Positions 9,653-18,443 are shown, counted from the first letter of the stretch. The stretch is 64,000 nt of DNA from CAYJFG01 sp964369405 (GCA_964369405.1 CAYJGB010000007.1:23423-87422), one strand, 5' to 3'. Program-made: numbers and translations. The notes: generated by a model from the letters alone, not told the origin.

Positions 9653-9681
9653 TTGACAAACTATAAAATTATTGTTATAAT
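9653..9681 (+). promoter_or_regulatory. consensus sigma-A promoter for the 9710 gene
   Basis: TTGACA (9653-9658), 17 bases, TATAAT (9676-9681). GGAGG at 9696-9700 follows, then the ATG at 9710. Confidence 0.85.
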
Positions 9682-9709
9682 TTATATATAGATATGGAGG
9701 TGTATATAT

Positions 9710-10450
9710 ATGAAAGTTGAAAATTCAGTAAACAATGCAAATTTACAACAAAAAAATCAAAACAATAGCAAAAATCAACAATTTCCTTATGTTCGAATGA
9801 ATAACCAAGATGTGTATATGGGATATCCAGAAAAATCAAGACAAAATATTTATATTGGTGCTGACAGTAGCAATATAAATACTGAAAAAGTATTTAACGA
9901 TGTAAATACAAAATCTGCAAATAATATTTATGAGGGTTATCCTGATAAATCACGATTTGCATCTAATAGTTCAGATTATGAGAAATCAAGTAGCACAAAT
10001 GTACATTATTCTTATCCAAGACAAAAAAGAGGTAGTGTATATACAGGTTCAGATTTTATTAATTCTAACAATATAAGTAAAGTTGATACTAGTAGTAGTT
10101 TGCAAGATAGAAAACCACTCAACGACACTACTCAAAAGTCGAACTCTACATATAATAATGACAATTTAAATCAAAATAGTAACCTTACAAAAGATATATA
10201 TGATGTTCAAAAACAAAAGGTTAAAAAGAATACGATTAACAAAAAATTAATTTTCACTCTTAATTTAACTGTTATAGCTTTTGTACTTATAATTGTAGCA
10301 CCAAGTTTTACTCTTTTTGCTAGTGTGCCAGCTATAGTTTTAGCATTATTTGCAATTGTTTCAAATGACGATAGATATTTCATTTCAAAACTTTGCCTAG
10401 TATCTTCTGCTATTTTCTCTATTATTTCAATTGTTCAATTTGTTTTATAA
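9710..10450 (+). CDS. unknown membrane protein with repeated Tyr-rich N-terminal motif
   Basis: A 246-residue protein that I do not recognise. The first ~175 residues are hydrophilic and Asn/Ser/Gln-rich. They carry three degenerate copies of a Tyr-rich unit at about residues 35-55, 72-92 and 97-118 (cores YMGYPEKSRQNIYIG, YEGYPDKSRFAS, YSYPRQKRGSVYTG). A short Lys-rich stretch then leads into a C-terminal block with two or three membrane segments (about 178-246). There is no signal peptide, so the N-terminus is probably cytoplasmic. The gene has its own perfect promoter and terminator and so is a single-gene unit. Tyr in a YP/SR context might be a protein-binding or phosphorylation site; that is a guess. 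Confidence 0.7.
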   Translation: MKVENSVNNANLQQKNQNNSKNQQFPYVRMNNQDVYMGYPEKSRQNIYIGADSSNINTEKVFNDVNTKSANNIYEGYPDKSRFASNSSDYEKSSSTNVHYSYPRQKRGSVYTGSDFINSNNISKVDTSSSLQDRKPLNDTTQKSNSTYNNDNLNQNSNLTKDIYDVQKQKVKKNTINKKLIFTLNLTVIAFVLIIVAPSFTLFASVPAIVLALFAIVSNDDRYFISKLCLVSSAIFSIISIVQFVL

Positions 10451-10510
10451 TAATTATTAATTCATTTTAAACCATAATTTGTAAGATACACAAACGATTA
10501 ACAAAAAAAC

Positions 10511-10557
10511 GGGACTTTCGTATATGAGTAAAATCATATTACGCAAGTCCCTTTAAT
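10511..10557. terminator. bidirectional terminator between the 9710 gene and argS
   Basis: GGGACTT (10511-10517) pairs with AAGTCCC (10545-10551), with further partial pairing inside. A T-rich tail on the plus strand and a run of seven A just before the left arm allow termination in both directions between convergent genes. Confidence 0.75.
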
Positions 10558-10570
10558 TTTATTAAATTTA

Positions 10571-12316
10571 TTACATACTCTCAGGAGCAGTAATATTAAA
10601 CATTGTAAGTACATTGTGTATTACATTTTTTACAGCAAAACATAAATTAAGTCTTGCTTGCATTAGCTTTTCATCATCAACACGAACTCTATTAGAGTTA
10701 TAGAATTTATGAAATAATGTTGCAAGTTGTAAAACATACTTGTTAATTTTTGTAGGGTCATACTCTTTAGCAGACATTATTATTTCATCAGTATATGATG
10801 CTAAGTGGTTAATTAACTCAATTTCTTCGGCTGAATTAAGTAGTGCAAGTTCTTCTTGTGTGCAGTTACGTCTAGTAGTTCCACTTTCAGCAAGTGAATT
10901 TATTATACTGCAAATTCTAGCATGCGCATACTGTACATAATATACTGGGTTTTGTGAATCTTGTTTTACTGCTAAATCTAAGTCAAAATCCATTTGAGTA
11001 TTAGCTTCTCTCATATTAAATAAAAATCTTGCAGCGTCTGTAGATACTTCATCTAGTAAATCTGCTAGTTGTATCGATTTACCTGTACGCTTACTCATTT
11101 TAACTGGCTTTCCATCTCTTACAAGTTTTACTAGTTGCATAAGTACAACATCTAAATTATCGCCGTTTAAACCTATTGCGTCCATTGCTCCTTTAATTCT
11201 TGCAACATGTCCATGGTGGTCAGCTCCCCATATATCAATAGATATATCATAACCTCTAGTTAACATCTTGTTTCTATGATACGCTATATCAGCTGCAAAA
11301 TATGTTGGATTTCCGTTTTGTCTTATTAAAACATCATCTTTAAGCTCTAATTTATCGATATATTCTTGAGTTTTCCCTTGTGATAAAAGTTTTTTAGTTT
11401 GTATATCTATGTTTTTATACCACAATGCTCCATCTTTTTCGTATGTCATATTATTGTCTGTTAATATTTTTAAAGTTTCTGATACATCACCGTTGTTATG
11501 TAATTCACTTTCAAAAAACCACTTGTCATAATTTATTCTATATTTTTTCATATCGGCTTGCATCTTTTCAATATTTAGAGGTAATGCAAAAGCTACTAAT
11601 TGTCTTTTTCTCTCTTCGCTATCGCAATCTAGTAATTTATCGCCGTATTTAGCTTTGTATTGCTCGGCTCTCTCTTTTATATCTTCTCCTTGATATCCAT
11701 CTTCTGGAAATTCAATATTCTCTTCGCCTTTGAATATTTGCAAGTATCTTGCTTCTAGTGACACACCAAATTTTTCTATTTGATTTCCTGCGTCATTTAC
11801 ATAAAATTCACGCCATACTTGATAACCTGCTTTTTCTAAGACAGCACTTAAACAGTCGCCAATCGCTCCACCACGAGCATTTCCCATATGCATAGGACCA
11901 GTAGGGTTTGCAGATACAAACTCTACCATAACTTTTTTATTTTCGCCGTAATTGCTTTTACCATATTCATTACCTTTTTCAAATATATCATATAATACAT
12001 CACTATAGTATTTACTATCTAAAAAGAAATTTATAAAACCAGGTCCTGCTATTTCAACTTTATTTGCATATGTATTGCTTAAGTCAATATTATCTATTAT
12101 TGCTTGAGCTATCTTAAAAGGTGGCATCTTAAATGACTTTGCACAAGCCATCGCCACATTTGTTGCAATGTCTCCATTTTTTCTATCTGCTGGACGTTCA
12201 AATATAAAGTCTGGCTTTTCATAGTTTGGTAAAACACCCATTTCAATCGCTTTATTAATGGTGTCTTTAATTGCTTTCTTTAAATCGTTTGTTGCATTTA
12301 TTGATACATAAGACAT
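10571..12316 (-). CDS. argS: arginyl-tRNA synthetase
   Basis: A 581-residue class I synthetase that charges tRNA-Arg. It has the N-terminal additional domain, the HIGH-type motif HMGN within NPTGPMHMGNARGG, the KMSKS-type motif KMSKR and a C-terminal DALR anticodon-binding domain ending in LTMFNITAPESM. An in-frame ATG at 12322 is only three bases from AAGGA, while the ATG at 12316 has normal spacing and is preferred. It is last in the operon murI-ywiB-argS; the ywiB-argS adjacency is also found in Bacillus. Confidence 0.96.
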   Translation of the reverse strand: MSYVSINATNDLKKAIKDTINKAIEMGVLPNYEKPDFIFERPADRKNGDIATNVAMACAKSFKMPPFKIAQAIIDNIDLSNTYANKVEIAGPGFINFFLDSKYYSDVLYDIFEKGNEYGKSNYGENKKVMVEFVSANPTGPMHMGNARGGAIGDCLSAVLEKAGYQVWREFYVNDAGNQIEKFGVSLEARYLQIFKGEENIEFPEDGYQGEDIKERAEQYKAKYGDKLLDCDSEERKRQLVAFALPLNIEKMQADMKKYRINYDKWFFESELHNNGDVSETLKILTDNNMTYEKDGALWYKNIDIQTKKLLSQGKTQEYIDKLELKDDVLIRQNGNPTYFAADIAYHRNKMLTRGYDISIDIWGADHHGHVARIKGAMDAIGLNGDNLDVVLMQLVKLVRDGKPVKMSKRTGKSIQLADLLDEVSTDAARFLFNMREANTQMDFDLDLAVKQDSQNPVYYVQYAHARICSIINSLAESGTTRRNCTQEELALLNSAEEIELINHLASYTDEIIMSAKEYDPTKINKYVLQLATLFHKFYNSNRVRVDDEKLMQARLNLCFAVKNVIHNVLTMFNITAPESM

Positions 12317-12337
12317 TATCATTATTCCTTTCTATAT

Positions 12338-12778
12338 TTAAACTTGATTTTTTTTATCGTTTTTCTTTACTTGTATATAAAAACTGTTTTTACTTGCTGT
12401 GTCACTGTTGAAGTCTAAAGAGTATGACACCTCTAAAACTCCACCGTCGTCACCTAGTGTTGAGTTTATATTGTGAGTAGATACACCTACTATTAAATCT
12501 CCCATTGGAGTATTGTAGTGACATAAATGACGTTTACTTTTTTCAAGTATTAATCTTGATTCACCTCTGTTCGGGTTTGTAATAGATACTTTATCTTCGT
12601 TTTCATACTTAACTATAGTTGTTTTAGGGTCGCTACTATCTTCAACGTATTCTTTATATATAATGTACTTCTTTCCGTTTTTAATCTCGTATGCGCCCAC
12701 TGTCATAACTTCTACACTATCGTTTTCACCGTCTATAATTTGACTGCCTTTTATTGTAATTAAATAATCGTTATTCAT
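12338..12778 (-). CDS. ywiB: DUF1934 (YwiB-like) beta-barrel protein
   Basis: A 146-residue protein of the DUF1934 family (Bacillus YwiB), predicted to be a small calycin-like beta-barrel. It shows the family pattern: an early ITIKG strand, YIIYKE, and a late YSLDFNS strand. No catalytic residues are evident and the ligand is unknown. It lies 21 bases before argS and 16 bases after murI on the same strand, supporting the family assignment by context. Confidence 0.8.
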   Translation of the reverse strand: MNNDYLITIKGSQIIDGENDSVEVMTVGAYEIKNGKKYIIYKEYVEDSSDPKTTIVKYENEDKVSITNPNRGESRLILEKSKRHLCHYNTPMGDLIVGVSTHNINSTLGDDGGVLEVSYSLDFNSDTASKNSFYIQVKKNDKKNQV

Positions 12779-12794
12779 TTAAATCTTAACCTCT

Positions 12795-13607
12795 TTAATA
12801 TAAGTTGATATCTATTCGCTCAACGTTTTGTGATATTTCTTTATCTAAAAATATTGATGCAAGTTTTGCAAAACCTTCAGTTCTATCGCTTACAAAAAAA
12901 CTACACTCACCATTTTTATCACTATCATTTAGTAAATCCATCTTTTTCAACTGTTTTGCTGTATATAAAGCAGTTTCTCTACCAGAGTCAATCAATATAA
13001 CATCTTCACCCATAACTTTTTTTATTACATCTTTTAATATTGGATAATGAGTACAACCAAGTATTACTGTATCGACTTTTTGCTCTATAAAATTTTTCAA
13101 ATATCTATGTGCTATCTCGGTTACCACAAAATCATCTGGAGATACTAGCCCATTTTCTACTAAAGGTACAAATAGAGGGCAGTCTTGTACTAACACTTCG
13201 ACTTCGTCATTAATGTTGTATATTTCTTTTTTATAAGAATTACTTTTTATAGTTGCTGTAGTGCCGATTACACCAATTTTATTGTTTTTTGTAGCTTTTA
13301 CTGCTGCTAATGCAGTAGGTGTTACAACACCTGCAAACGGAACACCAAAACAATTACCAAAATCACTTGCAACAGAACTTACTGTACCACAAGCGGCTAT
13401 TATGAATTTAACATTTTTACTCATTAAAAAGTTTGCATCTTGATTAGCATACTTAATTATTGTATCTTTACTTCTATTACCATAAGGCACACGTCCTGTA
13501 TCGCCAAAATATACGATATTTTCAGAAGGTAAAACATTAGATAGTTCTTTAACAGCAGTTAAACCACCTAAACCTGAATCAAATATACCAATAGGCATTA
13601 ACGACAT
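12795..13607 (-). CDS. murI: glutamate racemase
   Basis: A 270-residue racemase that makes D-glutamate for peptidoglycan. The substrate-binding start IGIFDSGLGGLTA and the two catalytic cysteines are present, in AACGTVSS and in GCTHYPIL. The frame is open from a GTG at 13616, but AAGGAG lies eight bases before the ATG at 13607, so that start is chosen. It is first in the murI-ywiB-argS operon. Confidence 0.95.
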   Translation of the reverse strand: MSLMPIGIFDSGLGGLTAVKELSNVLPSENIVYFGDTGRVPYGNRSKDTIIKYANQDANFLMSKNVKFIIAACGTVSSVASDFGNCFGVPFAGVVTPTALAAVKATKNNKIGVIGTTATIKSNSYKKEIYNINDEVEVLVQDCPLFVPLVENGLVSPDDFVVTEIAHRYLKNFIEQKVDTVILGCTHYPILKDVIKKVMGEDVILIDSGRETALYTAKQLKKMDLLNDSDKNGECSFFVSDRTEGFAKLASIFLDKEISQNVERIDINLY

Positions 13608-13672
13608 TAAAAACACTCCTTAAAAAATCAGTAACTAACATAATAATATATGATATATATTTTCAAATTAAC

Positions 13673-13701
13673 ATTTTATCATAAAATTAAGACGTAATCA
13701 A
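13673..13701 (-). promoter_or_regulatory. promoter of the murI-ywiB-argS operon
   Basis: On the minus strand TTGATT, 17 bases and TAAAAT, with the -10 about 65 bases ahead of the murI start. It is the best match in the intergenic space. Confidence 0.55.
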
Positions 13702-13771
13702 TTTAAATCTAACAAAAAACGGATAATTTTTCAAAAAATAATAAAAAAAGTTGATTATTATAAAAAAAGTA

Positions 13772-13800
13772 GTGACAAAATTAAAAAAATGAGTTATACT
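13772..13800 (+). promoter_or_regulatory. promoter of the 13836 gene
   Basis: GTGACA (13772-13777), 17 bases, TATACT (13795-13800), then AAGGA before the start codon. Confidence 0.6.
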
Positions 13801-13835
13801 CAAAAAATAAACAAAAAATAAGGAATGATAAATTG

Positions 13836-14621
13836 ATGATAAATCAAGCATTTGAATTAGTAAGTAAAAAAGTTGAAGATACACTAGTTGGACAAGGTTA
13901 CAGCAAAGTAGGTGTAACTAATCAAGATTCAACAGAAATGGTAACACTTTTCACATCTGAGGGCGTTGCATATAGTGTAGTATATTATAAACGTAAAAAA
14001 CACATGGTTTTAGAAAGTTGTGGAATGACAGAAGAAGGTCCAGACAACGACTGGAGAACACTTGCAACTTGGATATTTGACCCTGAGAACGACACCTTAA
14101 AAGAAGCTGAAAGCATAGCTAACGACTTTGTAGACGCATTATCTGCACCATCAAAGATAAAAGCGGCTAAAAATGTTAAGAAGAAGAAAAAGGAAGATGA
14201 CGGAAATGCAGACCCTTTATTCTTTGCAAAGAGATTTTTAAGTATGTTCCCTGAAATAAGAGAAGAGATTAAATACGAAGAAGACGGATATTATCCATTT
14301 AGAGGAGTAACATTTACAAAAGCAAGCATAGTACCACGAATTAACAGTTTGCTAAGAAGTGGAACAAAAGATGAAATAAAGAAACTAGCAAATATACTTA
14401 ATGCACAATACGATGCAGGTGACAAAGATACAAGAGCAATAATTACAATAGTAGTATTAAATGGCATAGATGACGAAAAAAGTGTAAACAAGTTAGAAGA
14501 ATACTTAAGCGACCACTTGAAGAAATCATATAAAGCAGCTAAAAAATTCAAAGGTAAAACAGTAAAACCAGAGAAAAGAAAATCTCCTAAAAAAACAATG
14601 GCAGAAAGACTAGGACAATAA
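13836..14621 (+). CDS. conserved protein of unknown function
   Basis: A 261-residue soluble protein that I do not recognise. The N-terminal half (about residues 1-105) has a compact alpha/beta look with YSVVYYKRKKHMVLESCGMT and an acidic DNDW segment. A Lys-rich linker (VKKKKKEDD, about residue 113) leads to a helical second half starting PLFFAKRFLSMFPE and a basic tail (about 225-261). The TTG at 13833 is in frame, but the ATG at 13836 has the better spacing from AAGGA. It has its own promoter and terminator. The basic tail could bind nucleic acid; that is inference. Confidence 0.75.
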   Translation: MINQAFELVSKKVEDTLVGQGYSKVGVTNQDSTEMVTLFTSEGVAYSVVYYKRKKHMVLESCGMTEEGPDNDWRTLATWIFDPENDTLKEAESIANDFVDALSAPSKIKAAKNVKKKKKEDDGNADPLFFAKRFLSMFPEIREEIKYEEDGYYPFRGVTFTKASIVPRINSLLRSGTKDEIKKLANILNAQYDAGDKDTRAIITIVVLNGIDDEKSVNKLEEYLSDHLKKSYKAAKKFKGKTVKPEKRKSPKKTMAERLGQ

Positions 14622-14642
14622 GAGAATAAAGAATAAAACAAT

Positions 14643-14680
14643 AGACGTTAAATTGGGAAACCGTTTAACGTCTTATTATA
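14643..14680 (+). terminator. terminator after the 13836 gene
   Basis: AGACGTTAAA (14643-14652) and TTTAACGTCT (14664-14673) form a perfect ten-pair stem with an 11-base loop, then a T-rich tail. Confidence 0.8.
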
Positions 14681-14733
14681 TTAAAACAAAGTAAGTCAAT
14701 GTAAGAAACAATGTAAAAATTTAGATAAAATAG

Positions 14734-14762
14734 TTGACTAATCGAAAATAGTGTGATATAGT
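14734..14762 (+). promoter_or_regulatory. promoter of rpmG-secE-nusG
   Basis: TTGACT (14734-14739), 17 bases, TATAGT (14757-14762). The leader that follows contains CACAAAAA...TTTTTGTG (14773-14798) and then a T-run, a weak stem that might attenuate transcription. Confidence 0.7.
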
Positions 14763-14852
14763 ATAGACACCTCACAAAAAGGGGCTTATTTTTTTGTGCT
14801 TGTTTTTTTGAGGGAGGCTGAATAAAAACCGCAAATCGGGGGTGCCGTTACA

Positions 14853-15002
14853 ATGAGAATTAAAATTACATTAGCCTGCACAGAGTGCAAACAAAGAAAT
14901 TATAACACAATGAAGAACAAAAAAAATGATCCAGACAGATTAGAAATGAACAAGTACTGTAGATTTTGCAAAAAACATACAGCACACAAGGAAACCAAAT
15001 AA
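14853..15002 (+). CDS. rpmG: 50S ribosomal protein L33
   Basis: A 49-residue L33 starting MRIKITLACTECKQRNY. Two CXXC pairs (CTEC at about residue 9, CRFC near residue 36) show the zinc-binding form, and the spacing matches the family (KNKKNDPDRLEMNKYC). It is first in the rpmG-secE-nusG unit, and secE starts 20 bases later. The start is the ATG after GGGGGTG, with slightly longer than usual spacing. Confidence 0.95.
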   Translation: MRIKITLACTECKQRNYNTMKNKKNDPDRLEMNKYCRFCKKHTAHKETK

Positions 15003-15022
15003 TTTTAACGGAGGAAAAACTT

Positions 15023-15292
15023 ATGGCTGAAAAGAAAGTTGACAGTAAATCAACAGAAACTTCTGCAAAAAAACCTACTAAAAAAGTAGAAAAGAAGAAA
15101 AATGTTTTTTCTAAAATAGTTAAATACTTCCGTGAATGCAAGGGCGAAATTAAAAAGATTACTTGGCCATCAGTTAAAACTGTATTTAAAAATATGGGTA
15201 TAGTTGTGGCTGTTATAATAGTAATGGGCTTGTTTATTTTTGGATTAGACTTTGGTTTAACTGCTTTATTAGAGCAAATAATGAGCGTATAA
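15023..15292 (+). CDS. secE: preprotein translocase subunit SecE
   Basis: An 89-residue SecE, the small subunit that clamps SecY in the translocon. A Lys-rich N-terminus (about residues 1-35) leads to the amphipathic signature YFRECKGEIKKITWPS and one membrane helix (about 60-82). GGAGG at 15010-15014 selects ATG 15023, although the frame is open from 14966 inside rpmG. It lies between rpmG and nusG as in most bacteria. Confidence 0.95.
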   Translation: MAEKKVDSKSTETSAKKPTKKVEKKKNVFSKIVKYFRECKGEIKKITWPSVKTVFKNMGIVVAVIIVMGLFIFGLDFGLTALLEQIMSV

Positions 15293-15328
15293 TCTTCAAC
15301 CTAAAATTATCTGGAAGGGTGAATAACA

Positions 15329-15859
15329 GTGCCTAATGAAGAAAAAGCAAAATGGTATGTTGTTCATACCTATTCAGGGTATGAAAACAAGGTATCTTCA
15401 ACACTAGAGACTACTGTTGTAAACAGAAATCTCCAAGAATATATTCAAGAAATAAAAGTTCCAACTGAAACTGTTGTCGAAATTGACGGCGACAAAGAAA
15501 AAGAAGTTGAAAGAAAATTATTTCCTGGTTATGTATTCATAAAAATGATAAAAAATGACATTACATGGTATGTTGTACGAAATATTCGTGGATGTACTGG
15601 TTTTGTTGGAGCGTCTTCTACTGAACCTGTGCCATTATCTGACGCAGAAGTTATTAGAATGGGCGTAGAAACTAAAGTAGTGGAAGTTTCTTATAATGTC
15701 GGCGATACTGTAAGAGTAATTGATGGTCCGCTAGAGGACTTAGTCGGCGTTGTAAACCAAATTGACACTGACAACAATTTAGTAAGTGTGACTGTATCTA
15801 TGTTTGGTAGAGAAACACTTGCAGAGCTTGAGTTAAATCAAGTAGAAGTTTTTGAGTAA
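15329..15859 (+). CDS. nusG: transcription termination/antitermination protein NusG
   Basis: A 176-residue NusG. The NGN domain (about residues 5-115) starts KWYVVHTYSGYENKV and includes LFPGYVFIKM. The C-terminal KOW domain has VGDTVRVIDGPLEDLVGVV. It binds RNA polymerase to control pausing and couples it to ribosomes or Rho. The start codon is GTG at 15329 after GGAAGGG. Confidence 0.97.
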   Translation: MPNEEKAKWYVVHTYSGYENKVSSTLETTVVNRNLQEYIQEIKVPTETVVEIDGDKEKEVERKLFPGYVFIKMIKNDITWYVVRNIRGCTGFVGASSTEPVPLSDAEVIRMGVETKVVEVSYNVGDTVRVIDGPLEDLVGVVNQIDTDNNLVSVTVSMFGRETLAELELNQVEVFE

Positions 15860-15869
15860 TTATTGAGTT

Positions 15870-15985
15870 AATAATCTGGTTTACCAGTTATTATTATTGA
15901 GGGACAATGTCCCTTGTGGGAGGAACGGCAAATAATTTAAGCAGACCGTTTCGTCTTTAACCACGAATTATGGAGGTGCAAAAAA
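15870..15985 (+). promoter_or_regulatory. rplK leader with hairpins
   Basis: A stem built from AATAATCTGGT and ACCAGTTATT (about 15870-15892) is followed by a GGGACA-ATG-TCCC hairpin and a GGGAGGAACGG segment before rplK. The position is where L1 autoregulation of rplKA commonly acts, but I cannot show a binding site. Confidence 0.3.
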
Positions 15986-16411
15986 ATGGCTCAAAAGGTA
16001 ACAGGCTATATTAAGCTTCAAATACCTGCCGGTAAGGCTACCCCGGCGCCACCAGTTGGACCAGCTTTAGGTCAACACGGCGTCAACATCATGTCGTTCA
16101 CTAAAGAGTTTAATGAGCGCACAAAAAACGACGCAGGATTAATAATCCCAGTTGTAATCACAGTTTTTGCAGATCGTTCTTTTACATTTATAACAAAGAC
16201 ACCACCTGCAGCTGTACTAATTAAAAAAGCATGTGGAATCGAAAAAGGTTCAGGCGTGCCAAACAAGACTAAGGTCTCTAAAATTACCCGTGAGCAGGTC
16301 AAAAAAATTGCAGAGCAGAAAATGCCTGACTTAAATGCTGCTAGCATAGAAACAGCTATTAGCATGATAGAAGGTACTGCACGCAGTATGGGCATTGAAG
16401 TTGTCGATTGA
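15986..16411 (+). CDS. rplK: 50S ribosomal protein L11
   Basis: A 141-residue L11. The N-terminal domain has GYIKLQIPAGKATPAPPVGP and ALGQHGVNIM. The C-terminal RNA-binding domain ends TARSMGIEV. It forms the GTPase-associated centre with L10 and L7/L12. GGAGG precedes ATG 15986, and rplA follows 56 bases later. Confidence 0.98.
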   Translation: MAQKVTGYIKLQIPAGKATPAPPVGPALGQHGVNIMSFTKEFNERTKNDAGLIIPVVITVFADRSFTFITKTPPAAVLIKKACGIEKGSGVPNKTKVSKITREQVKKIAEQKMPDLNAASIETAISMIEGTARSMGIEVVD

Positions 16412-16467
16412 TTAAGGCCGGGTGGGAGGACTAAATCCGATTTTACCACTTATAGGGAGGAACACCG

Positions 16468-17172
16468 ATGAAACACGGAAAAAAATACGTTGACAGTGCA
16501 AAACTAGTTGACAAAACAAAACAATATGATGCTGATGAGGCTCTTGACCTATGCGTTAAGACAGCAACAGCAAAATTTGACGAAACTGTAGAAGTTCACG
16601 TTAAATTAGGTGTAGACAGCCGTCACGCTGACCAACAAGTTAGAGGTGCGATTGTATTACCACACGGAACAGGAAAAACAGTTAAAATTCTTGCAGTTTG
16701 TAAGGGTGATAACGAAGCACTAGCAAAAGAAGCTGGAGCTGATTTTGTTGGAGCAGAAGATATGACACAAAAAATTCAAACAGAAAACTGGATGGATTTC
16801 GACGTGCTTATTACTACACCAGATATGATGGGATTAGTTGGACGTTTAGGTAAAGTATTAGGACCTAAAGGTTTAATGCCTAACCCAAAAGCTGGAACAG
16901 TTACTACTGATATAGCAAGAGCTATAAAAGAAGCTAAAGCTGGTAAAATTGAGTATCGTTTAGATAAAACAAATATCATTCACTGCCCAATAGGTAAAGT
17001 TTCTTTTGGTAAAGAAAAATTAGAAGAAAACTTTAACACACTTTTAGGTGCTATTGTTAAGGCTAAGCCTTCAGCAGCTAAAGGACAATACATCAAATCA
17101 TGTGCAGTAACTTGTACAATGGGTCCTGGTGTACGTATAAACCCTAACAAAGTTGACGGACAAGGGGTATAA
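16468..17172 (+). CDS. rplA: 50S ribosomal protein L1
   Basis: A 234-residue L1, the protein of the mobile L1 stalk near the E site. The signature LGKVLGPKGLMPNPKAGTV and the conserved start KKYVDSAKLVD are present. GGGAGGAAC lies ahead of ATG 16468. It pairs with rplK. The L10 leader promoter lies downstream, so rplJL has an independent start. Confidence 0.98.
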   Translation: MKHGKKYVDSAKLVDKTKQYDADEALDLCVKTATAKFDETVEVHVKLGVDSRHADQQVRGAIVLPHGTGKTVKILAVCKGDNEALAKEAGADFVGAEDMTQKIQTENWMDFDVLITTPDMMGLVGRLGKVLGPKGLMPNPKAGTVTTDIARAIKEAKAGKIEYRLDKTNIIHCPIGKVSFGKEKLEENFNTLLGAIVKAKPSAAKGQYIKSCAVTCTMGPGVRINPNKVDGQGV

Positions 17173-17247
17173 TTTGTCTGTAGTCAGTCTTAAATTTTAA
17201 GACATTACCCGTAGCATAATGAATTTATGTTTAACCTTAAAAAATAT

Positions 17248-17276
17248 TTGACAAAACTTGTTTTTTGTGATATTAT
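17248..17276 (+). promoter_or_regulatory. promoter of rplJ-rplL
   Basis: TTGACA (17248-17253), 17 bases, TATTAT (17271-17276), just before the L10 leader. Confidence 0.8.
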
Positions 17277-17280
17277 ATAA

Positions 17281-17425
17281 AAGCTGTTTTTCCTAAGACA
17301 GCAGGCGTGTTATACGTAAAGGTTTTTACCTGCCTGCCGAGGTTGAGCTTAAATGATTTATAAAGTATAATTTTGTACTTTACTATGGTTTTAACTCCCC
17401 TCTGCTATGTGCAGGGGGGTAATTT
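17281..17425 (+). ncRNA. ribosomal protein L10 leader
   Basis: A cis-acting leader bound by L10(L12)4 for autoregulation. The conserved core is visible: CCTAAGACAGCAGG near 17290, and its partner CCTGCCTGCCGAGG near 17330-17343. The 3' end is CCCCTCTGC (17397-17405), a five-base loop and GCAGGGGGG (17411-17419). That stem is followed by a T-rich stretch and could act as the attenuator. Confidence 0.85.
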
Positions 17426-17458
17426 TATGTGTGCATTAAATTTTCGGAGGTGAAATAA

Positions 17459-17989
17459 TTGCCAAGTGAGAAAATTCTTGAACAAAAGAAAGCTGTCGTA
17501 GCAGAGCTTGCTCAAAGACTTGAAAACTCTGTTGCTGGTGTTTTAGTAAACTATAAAGGTATTACAGTTGCTGACGACACAAAGCTTAGAAAAGATTTAA
17601 GAGAAGCTGGAGTTAACTACACTGTAGTTAAAAACACACTTTTATCAAGAGCTGCTAAAGAAGCTAATATCGATGGTTTAGACCCAGTATTAGAAGATAC
17701 AACAGCACTTGCTACAAGTTCTGAGGACTATGTTGCTGCTGCTAGAATTCTTTGTGAATTTGCAGAAAAGAACAAAAAGTTTCAAATTAAATGTGGTTTT
17801 GTTGATTCAGGACTACTACAAGCTGACGAGGTTAACGAGTTAGCTAAATTACCTAGTAAAGAAGTTCTTGTTGCTAAAGCATTGGGTGGGCTTAATGCCC
17901 CAATCAGTGGATTTGTTACAGTACTTAACGGTAATATTCGTGGCTTAGCTTGCGTATTAAGCGCTATAGCTGAGCAAAAACAAGCTTAA
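17459..17989 (+). CDS. rplJ: 50S ribosomal protein L10
   Basis: A 176-residue L10, the base of the L7/L12 stalk. It starts PSEKILEQKKAVVAELA, contains YTVVKNTLLSRAAKEA and ends with a helix that holds L7/L12. The start is TTG at 17459, set by CGGAGGTG eight bases earlier. rplL follows 48 bases on. Confidence 0.97.
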   Translation: MPSEKILEQKKAVVAELAQRLENSVAGVLVNYKGITVADDTKLRKDLREAGVNYTVVKNTLLSRAAKEANIDGLDPVLEDTTALATSSEDYVAAARILCEFAEKNKKFQIKCGFVDSGLLQADEVNELAKLPSKEVLVAKALGGLNAPISGFVTVLNGNIRGLACVLSAIAEQKQA

Positions 17990-18037
17990 TTTATAAGCAA
18001 AAATTTATTTTATAAAAAACAAACGGAGGTTTTTATT

Positions 18038-18409
18038 ATGTCAGAGAAAGTTGTAAGTTTAATAGAAGAAGTAAAGGCTTTAACAGTATTAGAATTAAGT
18101 GAATTAGTAAAAGCATTAGAAGAAGAGTTTGGCGTATCAGCTGCTGCTCCTGTTGCTGTTGCTGCTGCTCCAGTTGCTGCTGCAGCTGCAGAAGAAAAAA
18201 CAGAGTTTGACGTTGTATTAAAAGCTGCTGGTGCAGAAAAAATCAAAGTTATTAAAGTTGTAAGAGAAATCACAGGCTTAGGCTTAAAAGAAGCTAAAGC
18301 ATTAGTTGACGAAGCTCCAAAAACTTTAAAAGAAGCTGTATCTAAAGACGCTGCTGAAGAAATGAAAACAAAATTAGCAGAAGTTGGTGCAGAAGTAGAA
18401 GTTAAATAA
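18038..18409 (+). CDS. rplL: 50S ribosomal protein L7/L12
   Basis: A 123-residue stalk protein. It has an N-terminal dimerisation domain, an Ala-rich hinge (about residues 38-55) and the C-terminal factor-binding domain EKIKVIKVVREITGLGLKEA. A terminator follows and the next gene is on the other strand. rpoB, which usually follows rplL, is absent. Confidence 0.98.
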   Translation: MSEKVVSLIEEVKALTVLELSELVKALEEEFGVSAAAPVAVAAAPVAAAAAEEKTEFDVVLKAAGAEKIKVIKVVREITGLGLKEAKALVDEAPKTLKEAVSKDAAEEMKTKLAEVGAEVEVK

Positions 18410-18443
18410 TTTATTATTTACTTAAATTTCTTTAAACAATTTT

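Noticed and set aside
14773..14810. Possible attenuator in the rpmG leader
   Set aside because: The stem is built almost only of A-T pairs and the T-run is broken, so I mention it with the promoter and do not annotate it separately.
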